From Mycolicibacter arupensis (GTDB lineage Bacteria > Actinomycetota > Actinomycetes > Mycobacteriales > Mycobacteriaceae), in assembly GCF_002086515.1 (NCBI RefSeq), contig NZ_MVHH01000039.1, forward strand, positions 1-37,361: DNA of 37,361 nt. Reading direction: 5' to 3'. Positions 20,950 through 31,006 of the stretch are shown piece after piece. Position numbers and translations under genes: made by a program. The notes under the pieces are model-generated. The model ran no database searches, was not told the DNA's origin, and saw only the letters and a program-made list of their open reading frames with translations. Position 1 is the first letter of the stretch. Every line of letters starts with the position of its first letter.

Positions 20950-21845
20950 CCGACCTCGTAGGCCCGGGGCAGTGGCATGCCCAGCTCGGCCAGCACCACT
21001 CGTAAGCGGCTCGGATAGTCGGTGATGAGGCCGTCGACGCCGGCGGCGATCTGCTGCCGCATCGCGTCAGCCTCGTTGACCGTCCATGGGATGACCCGGA
21101 GCCCGGCCGCGTGCGCGCGCCTGACGAAGGCCTCGTCCACCACCGCATAGTCCGGGGACACGATGTCCGCGCCGACGGAAACCGCCCCGAAGATCGGGTC
21201 CGGGCCCTCCTCCCACAGGGCGACCAGTGGAATGGCCGGTTCGGCGGCGCGCACCATCGGCAGGGTGCGCCAGTCGAAGCTCTGGATCTCGACCGAATCC
21301 AGCTTGCCGGCGGCGCGCACCGCGGCCAGGATCACGTCGACGAGCTGCTGCTGGTTGTCGGCATCGACCTTGGTCTCGATGTTGTAGCGGACTCCGGTGT
21401 GGCCGGCCAACGCGAAAACCTCAGGCAGAGTTGCGATCACATTGCCAGATACCACTTCTGCATCGGGGAATTCGGCAAGCAAGTGTCCGCAGTCCAGGGT
21501 GCGGAGCTGGGCCAGGGTGAGCTCGGCGACACGCCGTCCCACATAGGGATAGTCGGGGTCGCCGGCGAATGCCGGTCCGGTGTCTGTGCACTTGCGCGGC
21601 TCGATCACCGGGTCATGCCAGACCAGCGGCTGGCGGTCACGCGTCAGGACGATGTCCAGCTCCAGGGTGCTGACCCCGAGTTCGATCGCCTTGGCGAAGG
21701 CGTGTAGCGATTCCTCGGTGGTCTCGCCCCGTCCACCGCGGTGAGCCTGCAGATCGAAACCTGCGGGCAGCGCGTTCACCGACGACAACGGTCCTCCCAT
21801 CGCCAGCGCCAGCGCCGTCACCGCGACGGCGATGCCGCGAATCAC
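20946..21845 (-). CDS. Secreted glycerophosphodiester phosphodiesterase (GDPD)
   Basis: GDPD enzymes hydrolyse glycerophosphodiesters to glycerol 3-phosphate and an alcohol. The 299-residue product starts with a signal-like segment ([18 protein letters not shown]) and then the TIM-barrel GDPD motifs: DLQAHRGG (His35, Arg36), the acidic pair in [11 protein letters not shown] (Glu62, Asp64), LVWHD (His77) and [10 protein letters not shown], ending with [11 protein letters not shown] and [10 protein letters not shown]. The GTG at 21845 overlaps the rlmB stop by 4 bp (GTGA), so it is chosen over the far longer frame that runs into rlmB. It probably acts outside the membrane on deacylated phospholipids. 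From memory this gene is not next to rlmB in M. tuberculosis. Confidence 0.88.
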   Translation of the reverse strand: MIRGIAVAVTALALAMGGPLSSVNALPAGFDLQAHRGGRGETTEESLHAFAKAIELGVSTLELDIVLTRDRQPLVWHDPVIEPRKCTDTGPAFAGDPDYPYVGRRVAELTLAQLRTLDCGHLLAEFPDAEVVSGNVIATLPEVFALAGHTGVRYNIETKVDADNQQQLVDVILAAVRAAGKLDSVEIQSFDWRTLPMVRAAEPAIPLVALWEEGPDPIFGAVSVGADIVSPDYAVVDEAFVRRAHAAGLRVIPWTVNEADAMRQQIAAGVDGLITDYPSRLRVVLAELGMPLPRAYEVG

Positions 21846-22783
21846 CGCCGCTGACGGGCGATCTCGGCCAACACCACCCCGGCGGCCACCGATGCGTTGA
21901 GCGACTCGGTGGGCCCGGACATCGGGATCGACACGATGGCGTCGCAGTTCTGCCGCACAAGACGCGACAAGCCCTTGCCCTCGGAGCCGACCACCAGCAC
22001 CATCGGTCCGGCGCCATCGAGGTCGTCGACCATGGTGTCCCCGCCGGCGTCCAGGCCGACGATCTGCAGGCCGCGGTCGGCCCACGTCTTCAGCGTCTGG
22101 TTCAGATTGGGTGCCCGTGCGATCGGAACCCGGGCTGCCGCACCGGCACTGGTACGCCAGGCCACCGCGGTCACCGACGCCGACCGGCGCTGCGGGATCA
22201 CGACGCCGTGCCCGCCGAACGCGGCCACCGATCGCACGATGGCTCCGAGATTGCGCGGATCGGAGATGTTGTCCAGGGCGACCAGCAGAGCCGGCGCCGC
22301 ATCCTGGCGCGCGGCGGCCAGCAGATCGTCGGGGTGAGCGTAGCTGTAGGGCGGGACTTGAAGTGCGATGCCCTGGTGCAGACCGTTGGTGGTCATCTTG
22401 TCCAGGTCGGACCGCGGCACTTCCAGGATCGGCAGTCCGGAATCAGCCGCGCGGGTTACCGATTCGGTCAGCCGCTCGTCGGCCTCGGCACCGAGCGCCA
22501 CATACAGAGCAGTGGCCGGGATACCGGCGCGCAGGCACTCCAGGACCGGGTTGCGGCCCAGCACGGTCTCGTTCTCGTCGGCACGCTTGGCCGTTCGGAA
22601 GGCACGCTGCTTGGCCGCGCGCTTGGCCGCTTTGGCGGCCGGGTGGTATTCGCGCTGGTGCGCCGGCGGCGTGGCGCCACGGCCTTCGAGTCCGCGTCGG
22701 CGCTGGCCGCCGGAGCCGACAGTCGGACCCTTCTTCGTGCCGGGCTTGCGCACCGCACCTTTACGTTTGGAGTTTCCAGCCAT
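21842..22783 (-). CDS. rlmB: RlmB/TrmH-family (SpoU) RNA 2'-O-methyltransferase
   Basis: This 313-residue SPOUT methyltransferase most likely 2'-O-methylates a guanosine in 23S rRNA. It has a basic N-terminal tail ([14 protein letters not shown] onward), the substrate-binding domain starting [20 protein letters not shown], and the knotted catalytic domain with [19 protein letters not shown] (motif 1), [18 protein letters not shown] (motif 2) and [19 protein letters not shown] (motif 3). Its ATG immediately abuts the cysS stop (0 bp between), and its stop overlaps the GDPD start, giving a tight cysS-rlmB-GDPD unit. The syntenic M. tuberculosis gene (Rv3579c) is annotated as a tRNA/rRNA methyltransferase. 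The exact target nucleotide is inferred, not visible. Confidence 0.93.
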   Translation of the reverse strand: MAGNSKRKGAVRKPGTKKGPTVGSGGQRRRGLEGRGATPPAHQREYHPAAKAAKRAAKQRAFRTAKRADENETVLGRNPVLECLRAGIPATALYVALGAEADERLTESVTRAADSGLPILEVPRSDLDKMTTNGLHQGIALQVPPYSYAHPDDLLAAARQDAAPALLVALDNISDPRNLGAIVRSVAAFGGHGVVIPQRRSASVTAVAWRTSAGAAARVPIARAPNLNQTLKTWADRGLQIVGLDAGGDTMVDDLDGAGPMVLVVGSEGKGLSRLVRQNCDAIVSIPMSGPTESLNASVAAGVVLAEIARQRR

Positions 22784-24193
22784 CTATTCCGCCCCCTCGA
22801 CCAGTAGCGACCACTGCGGGCCGTCCCCAGTGTCGGTGACGTCGATGCCGGCGTCTTTGAGCCTGCATCGAATCTCGTCCGCCAATTGCCAATCCCGTTC
22901 CGCGCGAGCCGTTGCCCTGCGTTCCAATTCGGCACGTACCAGGACGTCGACCGCAGCCAGTGCCGCCGAGGTCTCGTCGCGCGACTCCCAGCGCTCATTG
23001 AGCGGGTCACAACCCAGCACATCCATCATGGCGCGGATCGCACCGGCGGCCGCCAGCGCGCCCTCGTGGTCGCCGGAGTCCAGCGCCCGATTGCCCTCCG
23101 CCCGGGTCCGGTGCACCTCGGCCAGTGCGATCGGCACCGAAAGGTCGTCATCGAGCGCGGCGGCGAACCGGGGCGTCCAGGTAGTGGGATGCACGGCGCC
23201 CACCCGGCTGCGCACCCGATGCAGGAACTCCTCGATGCCGACGTAGGCGTTGACCGCGTCGCGCAGCGCGTTCTCGGAGAACTCGAGCATCGACCGGTAA
23301 TGCGCACTGCCCAGGTAGTACCGCAGTTCGGCGGGCCGGACTCGCTGCAGCACCGCCGACATCGACAGCACGTTGCCCAGCGATTTGCTCATCTTCTCGC
23401 CACCCAGGGTGACCCAGCCGTTGTGCAGCCAGTAGTTCGCGAAGCCGTCTCCGGCCGCGCGGCTCTGGGCGATCTCGTTCTCGTGGTGCGGGAAGACCAG
23501 GTCCATCCCACCGCAGTGGATGTCGAACTCGGCGCCCAGGTAGGTGCGAGCCATCGCGGAGCACTCCAGATGCCAGCCCGGACGGCCCGGTCCCCAGGGC
23601 GTGGGCCAGCTGGGCTCCCCGGGCTTGGCGCCCTTCCACAGCGTGAAGTCGCGGGGATCGCGTTTGCCCGTGGCGACCCCTTCGCCTTGGTGCACATCGT
23701 CGATCCGGTGCCCGGACAGCTGGCCGTAGTCGGGGTAGCTGAGCACGTCGAAGTAGACGTCACCGCCGCCGGTGTAGGCGTGCCCCGTGTCGATCAGGCG
23801 CTGGATCAACTCGACCATCTGGGTGATGTGGCCGGTGGCGCGCGGCTCGACCGATGGCGGCAGCACGCCCAGCGCGTCGTATGCGGCGGTGAATTCGCGT
23901 TCGTGGGTGGCGGCCCACTCCCACCAGGGCCTGCCCGCAGCGGCGGCCTTGGTGAGGATCTTGTCATCGATATCGGTCACGTTGCGCACAAAGGCGACAT
24001 CGAAGCCGCGGGCGGTCAGCCACCGGCGTAGAACGTCGAATGCCACACCACTGCGGACGTGTCCGATATGGGGCGCGGCCTGCACCGTGGCACCGCACAG
24101 ATAGATAGAGGCCTGGCCGGGCCGCAGCGGGACGAAGTCACGCACGGCGCCGGTTGCCGTGTCGTGTAGCCGCAGGCTGGGGCGATCGGTCAC
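22784..24193 (-). CDS. cysS: CysS, cysteinyl-tRNA synthetase
   Basis: CysS charges tRNA(Cys) with cysteine in an ATP-dependent reaction. The 469-residue class I synthetase has the HIGH motif (PHIGH, 41-45), the KMSKS loop (267-271) and a zinc site made of Cys33, Cys211, His236 and Glu240 (FPHHENE). The C-terminal helical region with [20 protein letters not shown] is the usual anticodon-side end. The length equals that of M. tuberculosis CysS1. In M. tuberculosis it directly follows ispF on the same strand. Here the start is separated from ispF by a 1.3-kb plus-strand gene, so cysS needs its own promoter in the 108 bp upstream of its ATG. Confidence 0.97.
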   Translation of the reverse strand: MTDRPSLRLHDTATGAVRDFVPLRPGQASIYLCGATVQAAPHIGHVRSGVAFDVLRRWLTARGFDVAFVRNVTDIDDKILTKAAAAGRPWWEWAATHEREFTAAYDALGVLPPSVEPRATGHITQMVELIQRLIDTGHAYTGGGDVYFDVLSYPDYGQLSGHRIDDVHQGEGVATGKRDPRDFTLWKGAKPGEPSWPTPWGPGRPGWHLECSAMARTYLGAEFDIHCGGMDLVFPHHENEIAQSRAAGDGFANYWLHNGWVTLGGEKMSKSLGNVLSMSAVLQRVRPAELRYYLGSAHYRSMLEFSENALRDAVNAYVGIEEFLHRVRSRVGAVHPTTWTPRFAAALDDDLSVPIALAEVHRTRAEGNRALDSGDHEGALAAAGAIRAMMDVLGCDPLNERWESRDETSAALAAVDVLVRAELERRATARAERDWQLADEIRCRLKDAGIDVTDTGDGPQWSLLVEGAE

Positions 24194-24301
24194 GACGGGC
24201 CAGCTTACCGGGGCGCGGGGCCTGGGACCGCCACACCCGCCTTTGCCGGGTGGTCGCCGGGGCGTCTGCCGACCGCCGTATCGGTGGACAGGGGGTGTGA
24301 C

Positions 24302-25567
24302 GTGGCATATATTGCGGCAGTGAGTAAACGTCTGGTGGCAGCCTCAGGAGCGTTCTTGGCTGCGGTCGCATTTGTGGGTAGCGCGACCGCCTATGCCGAG
24401 GAGCCGAACAACAACCAGAACCAGGCGCAGCCCCAGCCCGCAGAGGTCATGGCGGCAACGACGTACAACGAGCCGACTGCCAACCCGAACCACCTCGACA
24501 CCGAGGCCGCCGCCCTGCCCGCCGAGCACACCCAGGCGATGCAGGACGCCCAGCAGGACATGCAGGCCGAGCAGCAGCGCCAGCAGGCCGAGGCACAGGC
24601 CGAAGCGGCTGCTGGCGCGGCTGGCGGCGCAGCCGGCGGCATGGGCGCCGCCCAGGCCAGCGCTATGGGCACCCAGATCGCCATGTCGCTGGCGATGATG
24701 TCGCCGATGGTCGTGATGATGGCGCCGTCGCTGGTCCTGCCGATGCTGAGCATGTTCTCGACCTCGGCCCCGCGTGCCGTCCCTACGGACGCCGAAGCTT
24801 TGGGCGCCGCCGCCACCGACCCCTTCAACACCAACGCGTTGCCCGGCTCAGCCGCGGCCACCGACTTCTTCAACAGCGCGGACACCGGTTCAACGGTCAA
24901 TGACCTGTTCAGCGGTGGCTCGGCGGCCGAGCTGTTCAGCAGTACGACTGGGACCGACGTGCTCAGTGACGGCTCCGCGGCCGACCTGCTCAGCAGTGCG
25001 ACTATCACCGACCTGCTCGGCGGCTCGGCTGCCACCACGGAAGCCCTCGCACTGCCCGAACTTCCGGTCGAGGCCCTCACCACGCCCGAAGTTCCGGTTG
25101 ACGCCTTCCTGACGCCCGCATTTCCGGTCGAGGCCCTCCCCACGCCCGACTTTGCGATTGACCCCCTCCTGACGCCCACTGACCTCGTCGCCCCCGTCAC
25201 TGACCTGTCTTTGGGGGGGTTGGCCGGCATTGACTTCGCACCGAGCCTGGACCCGGGCTTCTTGGACCCGGGCATCCTGGACCCCACCCTTGTGACCGAC
25301 GCCGGCCTAGACATCCTCGGCAATGTGGGTAGCGGCACCGCTGATCTGGCCGCCGGCACCGCAGATTTGGCCGCCGATGCTGCATCTGCGGCTGCTGCTG
25401 CTGCCGCCGATGCAGCCGCCGATGCAGCCGCTCAGGCTGCAGGAGACACCGCAGTCTTGGTTGCAGACGCCATCCCGGAGGTCGCCGGCAGCGCTGTCGA
25501 GACCGGCGTGAAGCTGGGCGGAGATTTAGTCGTCTGCTTGGTCGCCGCGCTGTTCGGCGGCTGCTGA
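24302..25567 (+). CDS. Secreted low-complexity repeat protein inserted between cysS and ispF, function unknown
   Basis: I do not recognise this 421-residue protein. It begins with a signal peptide ending GSATAYA, followed by a Gln/Ala-rich, probably coiled segment ([20 protein letters not shown]) and a Met-rich hydrophobic stretch (about 127-153, [15 protein letters not shown]) that could be a membrane helix. Next come three degenerate 18-residue repeats (around [10 protein letters not shown]), four 10-residue repeats of the type [10 protein letters not shown], an Asp/Ala-rich region and an end with two cysteines ([12 protein letters not shown]). GTG 24302 has AGGGGG 6 nt upstream; GTG 24320 is an alternative. 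It lies opposite to cysS and ispF and is convergent with ispF (16-bp gap). It is likely exported and surface-associated; no enzyme motif is visible. Confidence 0.75.
   Translation: MAYIAAVSKRLVAASGAFLAAVAFVGSATAYAEEPNNNQNQAQPQPAEVMAATTYNEPTANPNHLDTEAAALPAEHTQAMQDAQQDMQAEQQRQQAEAQAEAAAGAAGGAAGGMGAAQASAMGTQIAMSLAMMSPMVVMMAPSLVLPMLSMFSTSAPRAVPTDAEALGAAATDPFNTNALPGSAAATDFFNSADTGSTVNDLFSGGSAAELFSSTTGTDVLSDGSAADLLSSATITDLLGGSAATTEALALPELPVEALTTPEVPVDAFLTPAFPVEALPTPDFAIDPLLTPTDLVAPVTDLSLGGLAGIDFAPSLDPGFLDPGILDPTLVTDAGLDILGNVGSGTADLAAGTADLAADAASAAAAAAADAAADAAAQAAGDTAVLVADAIPEVAGSAVETGVKLGGDLVVCLVAALFGGC
24899..25060 (+). repeat. Three degenerate 54-bp (18-residue) tandem repeats
   Basis: Units at 24899-24952, 24953-25006 and 25007-25060 encode [36 protein letters not shown] and [18 protein letters not shown]. 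The third unit is shifted by one residue and diverged. The block ends exactly where the 30-bp repeats begin. Confidence 0.65.
25061..25180 (+). repeat. Four 30-bp (10-residue) tandem repeats
   Basis: Units at 25061, 25091, 25121 and 25151 encode [30 protein letters not shown] and [10 protein letters not shown]. Units 1 and 3 are the closest pair, and units 2 and 4 share CTCCTGACG or TTCCTGACG ends, which suggests duplication of a two-unit block. All lie in frame inside the secreted repeat protein. Confidence 0.85.
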
Positions 25568-25583
25568 CCAAGGCCTTACTGAT

Positions 25584-26060
25584 TCAGGCAGGCACGACAA
25601 GCGCGGTAGCCACCGCGGCAAGGCCCTCACCCCGACCGGTGAGACCCAACCCATCAGTGGTGGTTGCCGATACCGAGACCGGTGCGCCCAGCAGTTCCGA
25701 CAAGAGCTGCTGGGCTTCGGCACGTCTGGGGCCCACTTTCGGCCGGTTGCCGATCACCTGCACCGCGGCGTTGCCGACAACAAATCCGCTCGCGGCGATC
25801 AGGTCACGCACGTGGGCCAGCATCACAGCACCCGTTACTCGTGCCCAGCTGGGCTCGTCGACGCCGAAAACCGCCCCGAGGTCTCCCAGGCCTGCGGCGG
25901 ACAGCAGCGCGTCACACAGGGCGTGTACGGCCACGTCCCCGTCGGAGTGTCCGGAGCAGCCGTCGGCGTCGGGGAACAACAGTCCCAGTAGCCAGCAGGG
26001 CCGGCCTGCCTCGATCGGGTGCACATCGGTGCCCAGCCCCACTCGCGGCAAGGCTGTCAC
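25584..26060 (-). CDS. ispF: IspF, 2-C-methyl-D-erythritol 2,4-cyclodiphosphate synthase
   Basis: IspF catalyses the cyclisation step of the MEP isoprenoid pathway, forming MEcPP and releasing CMP. The 158-residue protein has the signature [12 protein letters not shown] with zinc ligands Asp12 and His14, [17 protein letters not shown] with His46 as third ligand, the flexible loop [10 protein letters not shown], and the C-terminal [20 protein letters not shown] that binds the nucleotide. The length is typical. Its start overlaps the ispD stop by 4 bp. It is the last gene of carD-ispD-ispF in this window because cysS is displaced by the inserted repeat-protein gene. Confidence 0.96.
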   Translation of the reverse strand: MTALPRVGLGTDVHPIEAGRPCWLLGLLFPDADGCSGHSDGDVAVHALCDALLSAAGLGDLGAVFGVDEPSWARVTGAVMLAHVRDLIAASGFVVGNAAVQVIGNRPKVGPRRAEAQQLLSELLGAPVSVSATTTDGLGLTGRGEGLAAVATALVVPA

Positions 26061-26722
26061 TGACTCACCACAGCCTTGGCGAGCACCGCATCCAACGGGG
26101 TGGTGATCTTGAAGGCCAGCGGATCGCCTTCGACGACGTGCACCTGCGCCCCGATGTGCTCGGCCAACGACGAGTCATCGGTGAACTGAACGCCCTCAGG
26201 AGCCTGCTGGTAGGCGCGCAACAACAGCTCTGCGGCGAAGCCCTGCGGCGTCTGCACCGCTCGCAAACCGGCGCGCTCGGGCGTGCCCAGAACCGTGCCG
26301 TGGGCGTCGACGGCCTTGATGGTGTCGGTCACCGCCAGCGCCGGAACCACAGCGCGATGCCCGGCACGCAGGGCCTCCACCACGCGGACCACCAGATCCG
26401 GTGGCGTCAAGGCGCGTGCGGCGTCATGGACAAGCACGAAGTCCGGTTCTCCAGCGCTTGCCAGGGCAAGCCGGACGGATTCGGCACGGTCGGCACCGCC
26501 GGCCACGACGGTCGCGGACTCGCCGAGGATCAGCGTGGCCTCGTCGGTGAAACCCGGCGGCACCGCGACCACGACCTGATCGATGACACCAGAACTTCGC
26601 AGCGTGGCCACCGCACGCTCGACCAGCGTCTGACCACCGAGAAGAAAGAATGCTTTAGGTCGGCCGGCACCCAGGCGCAGACCGGCGCCCGCGGCCGGAA
26701 CCACGGCTACTGTGGTTGGCAC
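26057..26722 (-). CDS. ispD: IspD, 2-C-methyl-D-erythritol 4-phosphate cytidylyltransferase
   Basis: IspD couples MEP to CTP to form CDP-ME, the third step of the MEP pathway. The 221-residue Rossmann-like nucleotidyltransferase shows [20 protein letters not shown] (CTP loop with the conserved Arg and Lys), the glycine-rich [25 protein letters not shown] (metal-binding Asp) and [16 protein letters not shown], followed by the dimerisation arm with FTDDSSLAE and [13 protein letters not shown]. It starts with GTG 30 bp downstream of carD and overlaps ispF by 4 bp, so the three genes form one unit. Substrates and order agree with the mycobacterial MEP gene pair. Confidence 0.96.
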   Translation of the reverse strand: MPTTVAVVPAAGAGLRLGAGRPKAFFLLGGQTLVERAVATLRSSGVIDQVVVAVPPGFTDEATLILGESATVVAGGADRAESVRLALASAGEPDFVLVHDAARALTPPDLVVRVVEALRAGHRAVVPALAVTDTIKAVDAHGTVLGTPERAGLRAVQTPQGFAAELLLRAYQQAPEGVQFTDDSSLAEHIGAQVHVVEGDPLAFKITTPLDAVLAKAVVSQ

Positions 26723-26752
26723 TGAAGTTCCCGAGAGTTGGCAATGCCAGCG

Positions 26753-27310
<558 letters not shown>

Positions 27311-27339
27311 TCAGGGGCACCGCGGCCGCAGAAGGGGGG

Positions 27340-27370
27340 TTGACAGCACCCCGGAAGCGTGCTGGGTCAA
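27340..27370. promoter_or_regulatory. Imperfect inverted repeat in the carD-lpqE intergenic region
   Basis: TTGACAGCAC and GTGCTGGGTCAA face each other around a short spacer. The arms match except for two extra G residues in the right arm. The site is about 100 bp upstream of carD and 130 bp upstream of lpqE in a 260-bp region with no gene. It could be an operator or a small hairpin; no regulator is assigned. Confidence 0.3.
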
Positions 27371-27501
27371 CGCCGACGAGAGCCTGATCTGGGCTGGTCG
27401 ACGGGGGTCCCGGCGGACCCGTGGCCCTGAGCTACCGCGCCGGAAAGGTTGCTACTACAGTGCATAGTCAAAAGTCGCGACAGCCGAGCAGGAGACCATA
27501 G

Positions 27502-28053
27502 GTGAACTCGTTCAGCAGGGCCGTCAACAGTGCTGCGATCGCGTTGGTCGCTGCGGCGGCACTCGCCGGTTGCGGTACCGGCCAGATCTCCCAGACCGCT
27601 GACCAGGCCTCGGCGGTCAACGGCGCCTCGGCCACCGTGGGCGACCTGGCGCTGCGCGACGTGCGCATCCAAGCGACCCAGACCGGCGATGCGCTCGAGC
27701 CCGGCCAGACCGTCGACCTGGTGTTCGTGATCAGCAACCAGTCGCCGGACACCGACGACGAGCTCACCGAGATCACGACGTCCGTGGGCAAGGTGTCGCC
27801 GCTGACCGGCGGCAAGACGGTGCCCGTCGGAGGCGTTCTGGTGGTCAGCGCCCCGGCCGGCCCTGACCTGCCGACCGCCCCCGCCGCCAAGGCACTGCCC
27901 GAAGTGGCCAACGCCAACACCGCGACGGCCACGGTGACGCTGGACAAGCCGATCCGCAATGGGCTGACCTATGACTTCACCTTCGACTTCAAGAAGGCCG
28001 GCTCGGTCAGCCTGGACGTGCCGATCTCGGCCGGCCCGCTGTCCCACCACTGA
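27502..28053 (+). CDS. lpqE: LpqE, putative lipoprotein
   Basis: The 183-residue product has a lipoprotein signal: [24 protein letters not shown], with the lipobox LAGC and Cys24 as the lipidated residue. The mature part is a beta-rich domain ([55 protein letters not shown]) and contains no obvious catalytic motif. It should be anchored to the outer face of the cytoplasmic membrane. The GTG at 27502 has GGAG about 8 nt upstream. The position between carD and radA is the same as for M. tuberculosis lpqE, which supports the name. Its biochemical role is not evident from the sequence. Confidence 0.88.
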   Translation: MNSFSRAVNSAAIALVAAAALAGCGTGQISQTADQASAVNGASATVGDLALRDVRIQATQTGDALEPGQTVDLVFVISNQSPDTDDELTEITTSVGKVSPLTGGKTVPVGGVLVVSAPAGPDLPTAPAAKALPEVANANTATATVTLDKPIRNGLTYDFTFDFKKAGSVSLDVPISAGPLSHH

Positions 28054-28102
28054 CACCCGACGGCGCGCTGCCACTGTCGGACCCACCCGATACGGTCTGT
28101 CG

Positions 28103-29509
28103 GTGGCCAAGGCACGTTCGCTCTTTCGCTGTTCCGAATGCGGCAATACCTGCGCGAAGTGGCTGGGCCGCTGCCCGGAATGCGGCAGTTGGGGCGGCAT
28201 CGACCCGGTAGGTGAAGCAGCCCTTCCTGCAGGCGGCCTGCGCCCTGCGGCGCCGTCGCGGCCCGCGGTACCGCTCACTTCCATCGAGGCCGGCCGGGCG
28301 CGCCCTGCCCCCACCGGGGTCACCGAACTCGACCGAGTGCTGGGCGGCGGGCTCGTCCCCGGCTCGGTCACGCTGTTGGCAGGTGATCCCGGGGTCGGCA
28401 AGTCCACCCTGCTGCTCGAGGTCGCCCATCGCTGGGCATTGGCCGGACGGCGGGCCCTGTATGTGTCCGGGGAGGAGTCCGCCGGCCAGATCCGGCTGCG
28501 CGCCGAGCGCACCGGATGCAGCCATGACGAGATCTACCTGGCTTCTGAATCCGACCTGCAGACCGTTTTGGGCCACATCGAGGCGGTGCGGCCCACCCTC
28601 CTGGTGGTGGATTCGGTGCAGACCATCGCCGCCGCCGACACCGACGGCGTGGCCGGCGGTGTCACGCAGGTGCGTGCTGTCACGGCCGCACTGACGGCGG
28701 CTGCCAAGAATGCCGATGTGGCGCTGATCCTGGTCGGGCATGTCACCAAGGACGGTGCGATCGCCGGCCCCCGCTCGCTGGAGCACCTGGTGGACGTGGT
28801 CTTGCACTTCGATGGCGACCGCAACTCGGTGCTGCGGATGGTGCGCGCGGTCAAGAACCGCTTCGGCGCCACCGACGAGGTGGGCTGCTTCCTGCTGCGC
28901 GACAGCGGCATCGAGGCGATCGCAGACCCGTCCGGGCTGTTCCTGGAGCAGCGCAGCGCACCGGTGCCCGGCACCGCGATCACGGTCGCGCTCGATGGAA
29001 AGCGGCCGCTGATCGGCGAAGTGCAGGCGCTGCTGGCCAAACCGGCAGGCGGGTCACCCCGCCGGGCGGTCAGCGGCATCGACCACGCCCGGGCCGCGAT
29101 GATCACCGCGGTGCTGGACAAACACGCCGAGCTTCCGATCGGGGCCGGCGACATCTACCTGTCCACGGTGGGCGGTATGCGGCTGACCGATCCGTCCACC
29201 GACCTGGCCGTCGCCATCGCGCTGGCATCGGCATACGCAGATCTGCCGCTGCCGGCGACCACCGTCGTGGTGGGGGAAGTGGGCCTGGCTGGTGATCTGC
29301 GTCCGATCAGCGGCATGGATCGGCGTCTCGCCGAGGCTGCCCGGCTGGGGTTCACCACCGCGCTGACCCCACCGGGCGCCCCGGAGACCATCGGCGGTCT
29401 CCGTACTGTTCCGGCCGGCAACATCGTTGCAGCACTGCACCATCTGGTGGAAATAGCTGACCGGCGCGGTGGTCAGGTAGCCCCGCCGCAGCTACTGGAT
29501 CGAAACTAG
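28103..29509 (+). CDS. radA: RadA, DNA repair ATPase
   Basis: RadA is a RecA-like ATPase that assists branch migration in recombinational repair. The 468-residue protein begins with a C4 zinc finger (Cys10, 13, 24 and 27: [19 protein letters not shown]), then the RecA core with Walker [10 protein letters not shown] (94-102) and the [11 protein letters not shown]alker B region, the RadA-specific [11 protein letters not shown] motif, and a C-terminal Lon-protease-like domain. The start is GTG at 28103; the longer open frame overlaps lpqE. It lies 49 bp after lpqE. In M. tuberculosis and M. smegmatis disA follows directly. Here only 32 bp separate the radA stop from the end of the next, convergent gene. 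Confidence 0.95.
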   Translation: MAKARSLFRCSECGNTCAKWLGRCPECGSWGGIDPVGEAALPAGGLRPAAPSRPAVPLTSIEAGRARPAPTGVTELDRVLGGGLVPGSVTLLAGDPGVGKSTLLLEVAHRWALAGRRALYVSGEESAGQIRLRAERTGCSHDEIYLASESDLQTVLGHIEAVRPTLLVVDSVQTIAAADTDGVAGGVTQVRAVTAALTAAAKNADVALILVGHVTKDGAIAGPRSLEHLVDVVLHFDGDRNSVLRMVRAVKNRFGATDEVGCFLLRDSGIEAIADPSGLFLEQRSAPVPGTAITVALDGKRPLIGEVQALLAKPAGGSPRRAVSGIDHARAAMITAVLDKHAELPIGAGDIYLSTVGGMRLTDPSTDLAVAIALASAYADLPLPATTVVVGEVGLAGDLRPISGMDRRLAEAARLGFTTALTPPGAPETIGGLRTVPAGNIVAALHHLVEIADRRGGQVAPPQLLDRN

Positions 29510-29541
29510 AGGCGCGGCTGGGCCGCCGATTCCCCCGGCGA

Positions 29542-30297
29542 TCAGTTGCCCGGCGGCGGTGCGTCCGGAAGGGGCATGTCCGGCGGCGGTGGTGCGTCCG
29601 GCGAGGGCTCGGTCAGCATGAACGGGACCGTCGCGGATCGTAGATTGCCGAGTTGGACTACCAGGTTGTAGGTGCCGGGACCTATCGGCTGCCGCGGCAG
29701 CGGGCACTGCGGGGCCGAACCCATCCCCGTCCACGTGACCGTGGTGGTCACCTGCTCACCGGGGTCAAAAGTCTTGACCAGCGTCTCGTTCGACGGGGCA
29801 CAGTCCAGGTTCGACCACAACCGCTGGTTGTCCAACGAATAGACGTAAGCGGCCAGCACCGCAGCTCCCACGTCTCGCTTGCAGGCCACCAACCCGATGT
29901 TGGTGACAACCATGGTGAACTGCGGCTGCTCACCCACGGTGTACTGCGGACCGGTCAGGCCCTTGACCGCCAACGTCGAGTCGGGGCAGTCGTCGCCCTC
30001 CTTGAGCACCGGCGGCGGGACCACCGCGGCGGTCGGGGTGGGCGCCGGTGGCGGCGCCTGCTCTGCGGGCGCCACGACGGGCGTCTTGACCTCTTCGGGC
30101 GAGGCGTTCTGCGGCTTGGAGTGCTGCGCGGCGGCCTTCTTGCCGTCGGCATTGTCGGCACCGGCACTGCTGTGCATGACGCCGAAGATGATGGCCGACA
30201 CCACGGCAATCACGATGAGCGCAATGCCCAGCGCGAGGCCACGTCGTCGCCAATAGATCTGCGAAGGCAGCGGACCCTGCGGTTCCAAATCGAGCAC
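29542..30297 (-). CDS. Membrane-anchored protein with extracytoplasmic domain (Rv3587c-like)
   Basis: The protein has about 251 residues. A short cytoplasmic N-terminus (LDLEPQGPLPSQIYWRRRG) precedes a single transmembrane helix (about 20-42, LALGIALIVIAVVSAIIFGV), a Pro/Ala-rich linker (APAEQAPPPAPTPTAAVV), and an outer domain with cysteines in GDDCPDS, VACKRDVG, LDCAPS and PQCPLP that may pair. It ends in a Pro/Asp-rich tail. The start is uncertain: GTG 30297 is the first standard start after the canB stop and gives a family-like N-terminus, while the open frame runs on into canB. It lies between radA and canB, as in M. tuberculosis apart from the missing disA. Function unknown. Confidence 0.8.
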   Translation of the reverse strand: MLDLEPQGPLPSQIYWRRRGLALGIALIVIAVVSAIIFGVMHSSAGADNADGKKAAAQHSKPQNASPEEVKTPVVAPAEQAPPPAPTPTAAVVPPPVLKEGDDCPDSTLAVKGLTGPQYTVGEQPQFTMVVTNIGLVACKRDVGAAVLAAYVYSLDNQRLWSNLDCAPSNETLVKTFDPGEQVTTTVTWTGMGSAPQCPLPRQPIGPGTYNLVVQLGNLRSATVPFMLTEPSPDAPPPPDMPLPDAPPPGN

Positions 30298-30376
30298 GTT
30301 CTCACGGTAGGACGACCTCAGCGCGAGTTGTCCGACCCTCCGCGGCGTGTCGTAGCCGCGTTGTGACCTTCGCCGA

Positions 30377-31006
30377 CTAATCGGCCGCGTACTCGCCGAT
30401 GTCGCCCAAGTGATTGCGCGCCGAAACCCGTCCATCGGCCAGGTGGTACGTGGCGCCGACAATCGCCAGCGAACCGGACTTGATCCCCTCGGAGATGGCC
30501 GCAGATCGGCTCGCCAGCTGCGCCACCGTCTCGGTGACGTGGCGGGCCTCGAACTCGTCGACGGCAGACAGACCGTCCCGACGGCCCAACAGGATGGACG
30601 GCGTGACCCGCTCGACGATGTCGCGCAGGTAGCCCCCTGGCACCGCCCCACCGTCCAACGCGGACAGGGTCGCCTTCACCGCACCACAGCTGTCATGACC
30701 CAGCACCACGATCAGCGGAACGTTGAGCACCTCCACCGCGAACTCGATCGAACCCAGCACCGCCGCGTCGACGACGTGGCCGGCGGTGCGGACCACGAAC
30801 ATGTCCCCCAGGCCCTGGTCGAAGATGAGCTCGGCCGCAACCCGGCTGTCGCCGCAGCCGAACACCACCGCGGTGGGTTTCTGGCCGGCAGCCAGTGCGG
30901 CGCGCCGGGCAACGTCCTGGCTGGGGTGGCTGGGCTGGCCTGCGACGAAGCGCTCGTTACCCTCTTTAAGTGCTTTCCAGGCTGAAATCGGGTTTGAGTT
31001 AGGCAT
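30377..31006 (-). CDS. canB: Beta-carbonic anhydrase (CanB)
   Basis: This zinc enzyme interconverts CO2 and bicarbonate. The 209-residue beta-class protein has the zinc and active-site residues Cys51, Asp53 and Arg55 (FGCGDSRV) and His104 and Cys107 (LGHDSCGAV), with the Asp-Arg dyad intact. The N-terminus MPNSNPISAWKALKEGNERF fits the family, and the length agrees with the roughly 207-residue M. tuberculosis enzyme. The ATG at 31006 shares the tetranucleotide CATG with the mutY ATG on the other strand, so the two genes diverge with no intergenic space. Confidence 0.95.
   Translation of the reverse strand: MPNSNPISAWKALKEGNERFVAGQPSHPSQDVARRAALAAGQKPTAVVFGCGDSRVAAELIFDQGLGDMFVVRTAGHVVDAAVLGSIEFAVEVLNVPLIVVLGHDSCGAVKATLSALDGGAVPGGYLRDIVERVTPSILLGRRDGLSAVDEFEARHVTETVAQLASRSAAISEGIKSGSLAIVGATYHLADGRVSARNHLGDIGEYAAD

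Noticed and set aside
19596..21005. 469-codon frame over the MBL and arsB2 genes
   Set aside because: It runs out of frame across two well-supported genes and gives an Arg/Gly-rich product without motifs.
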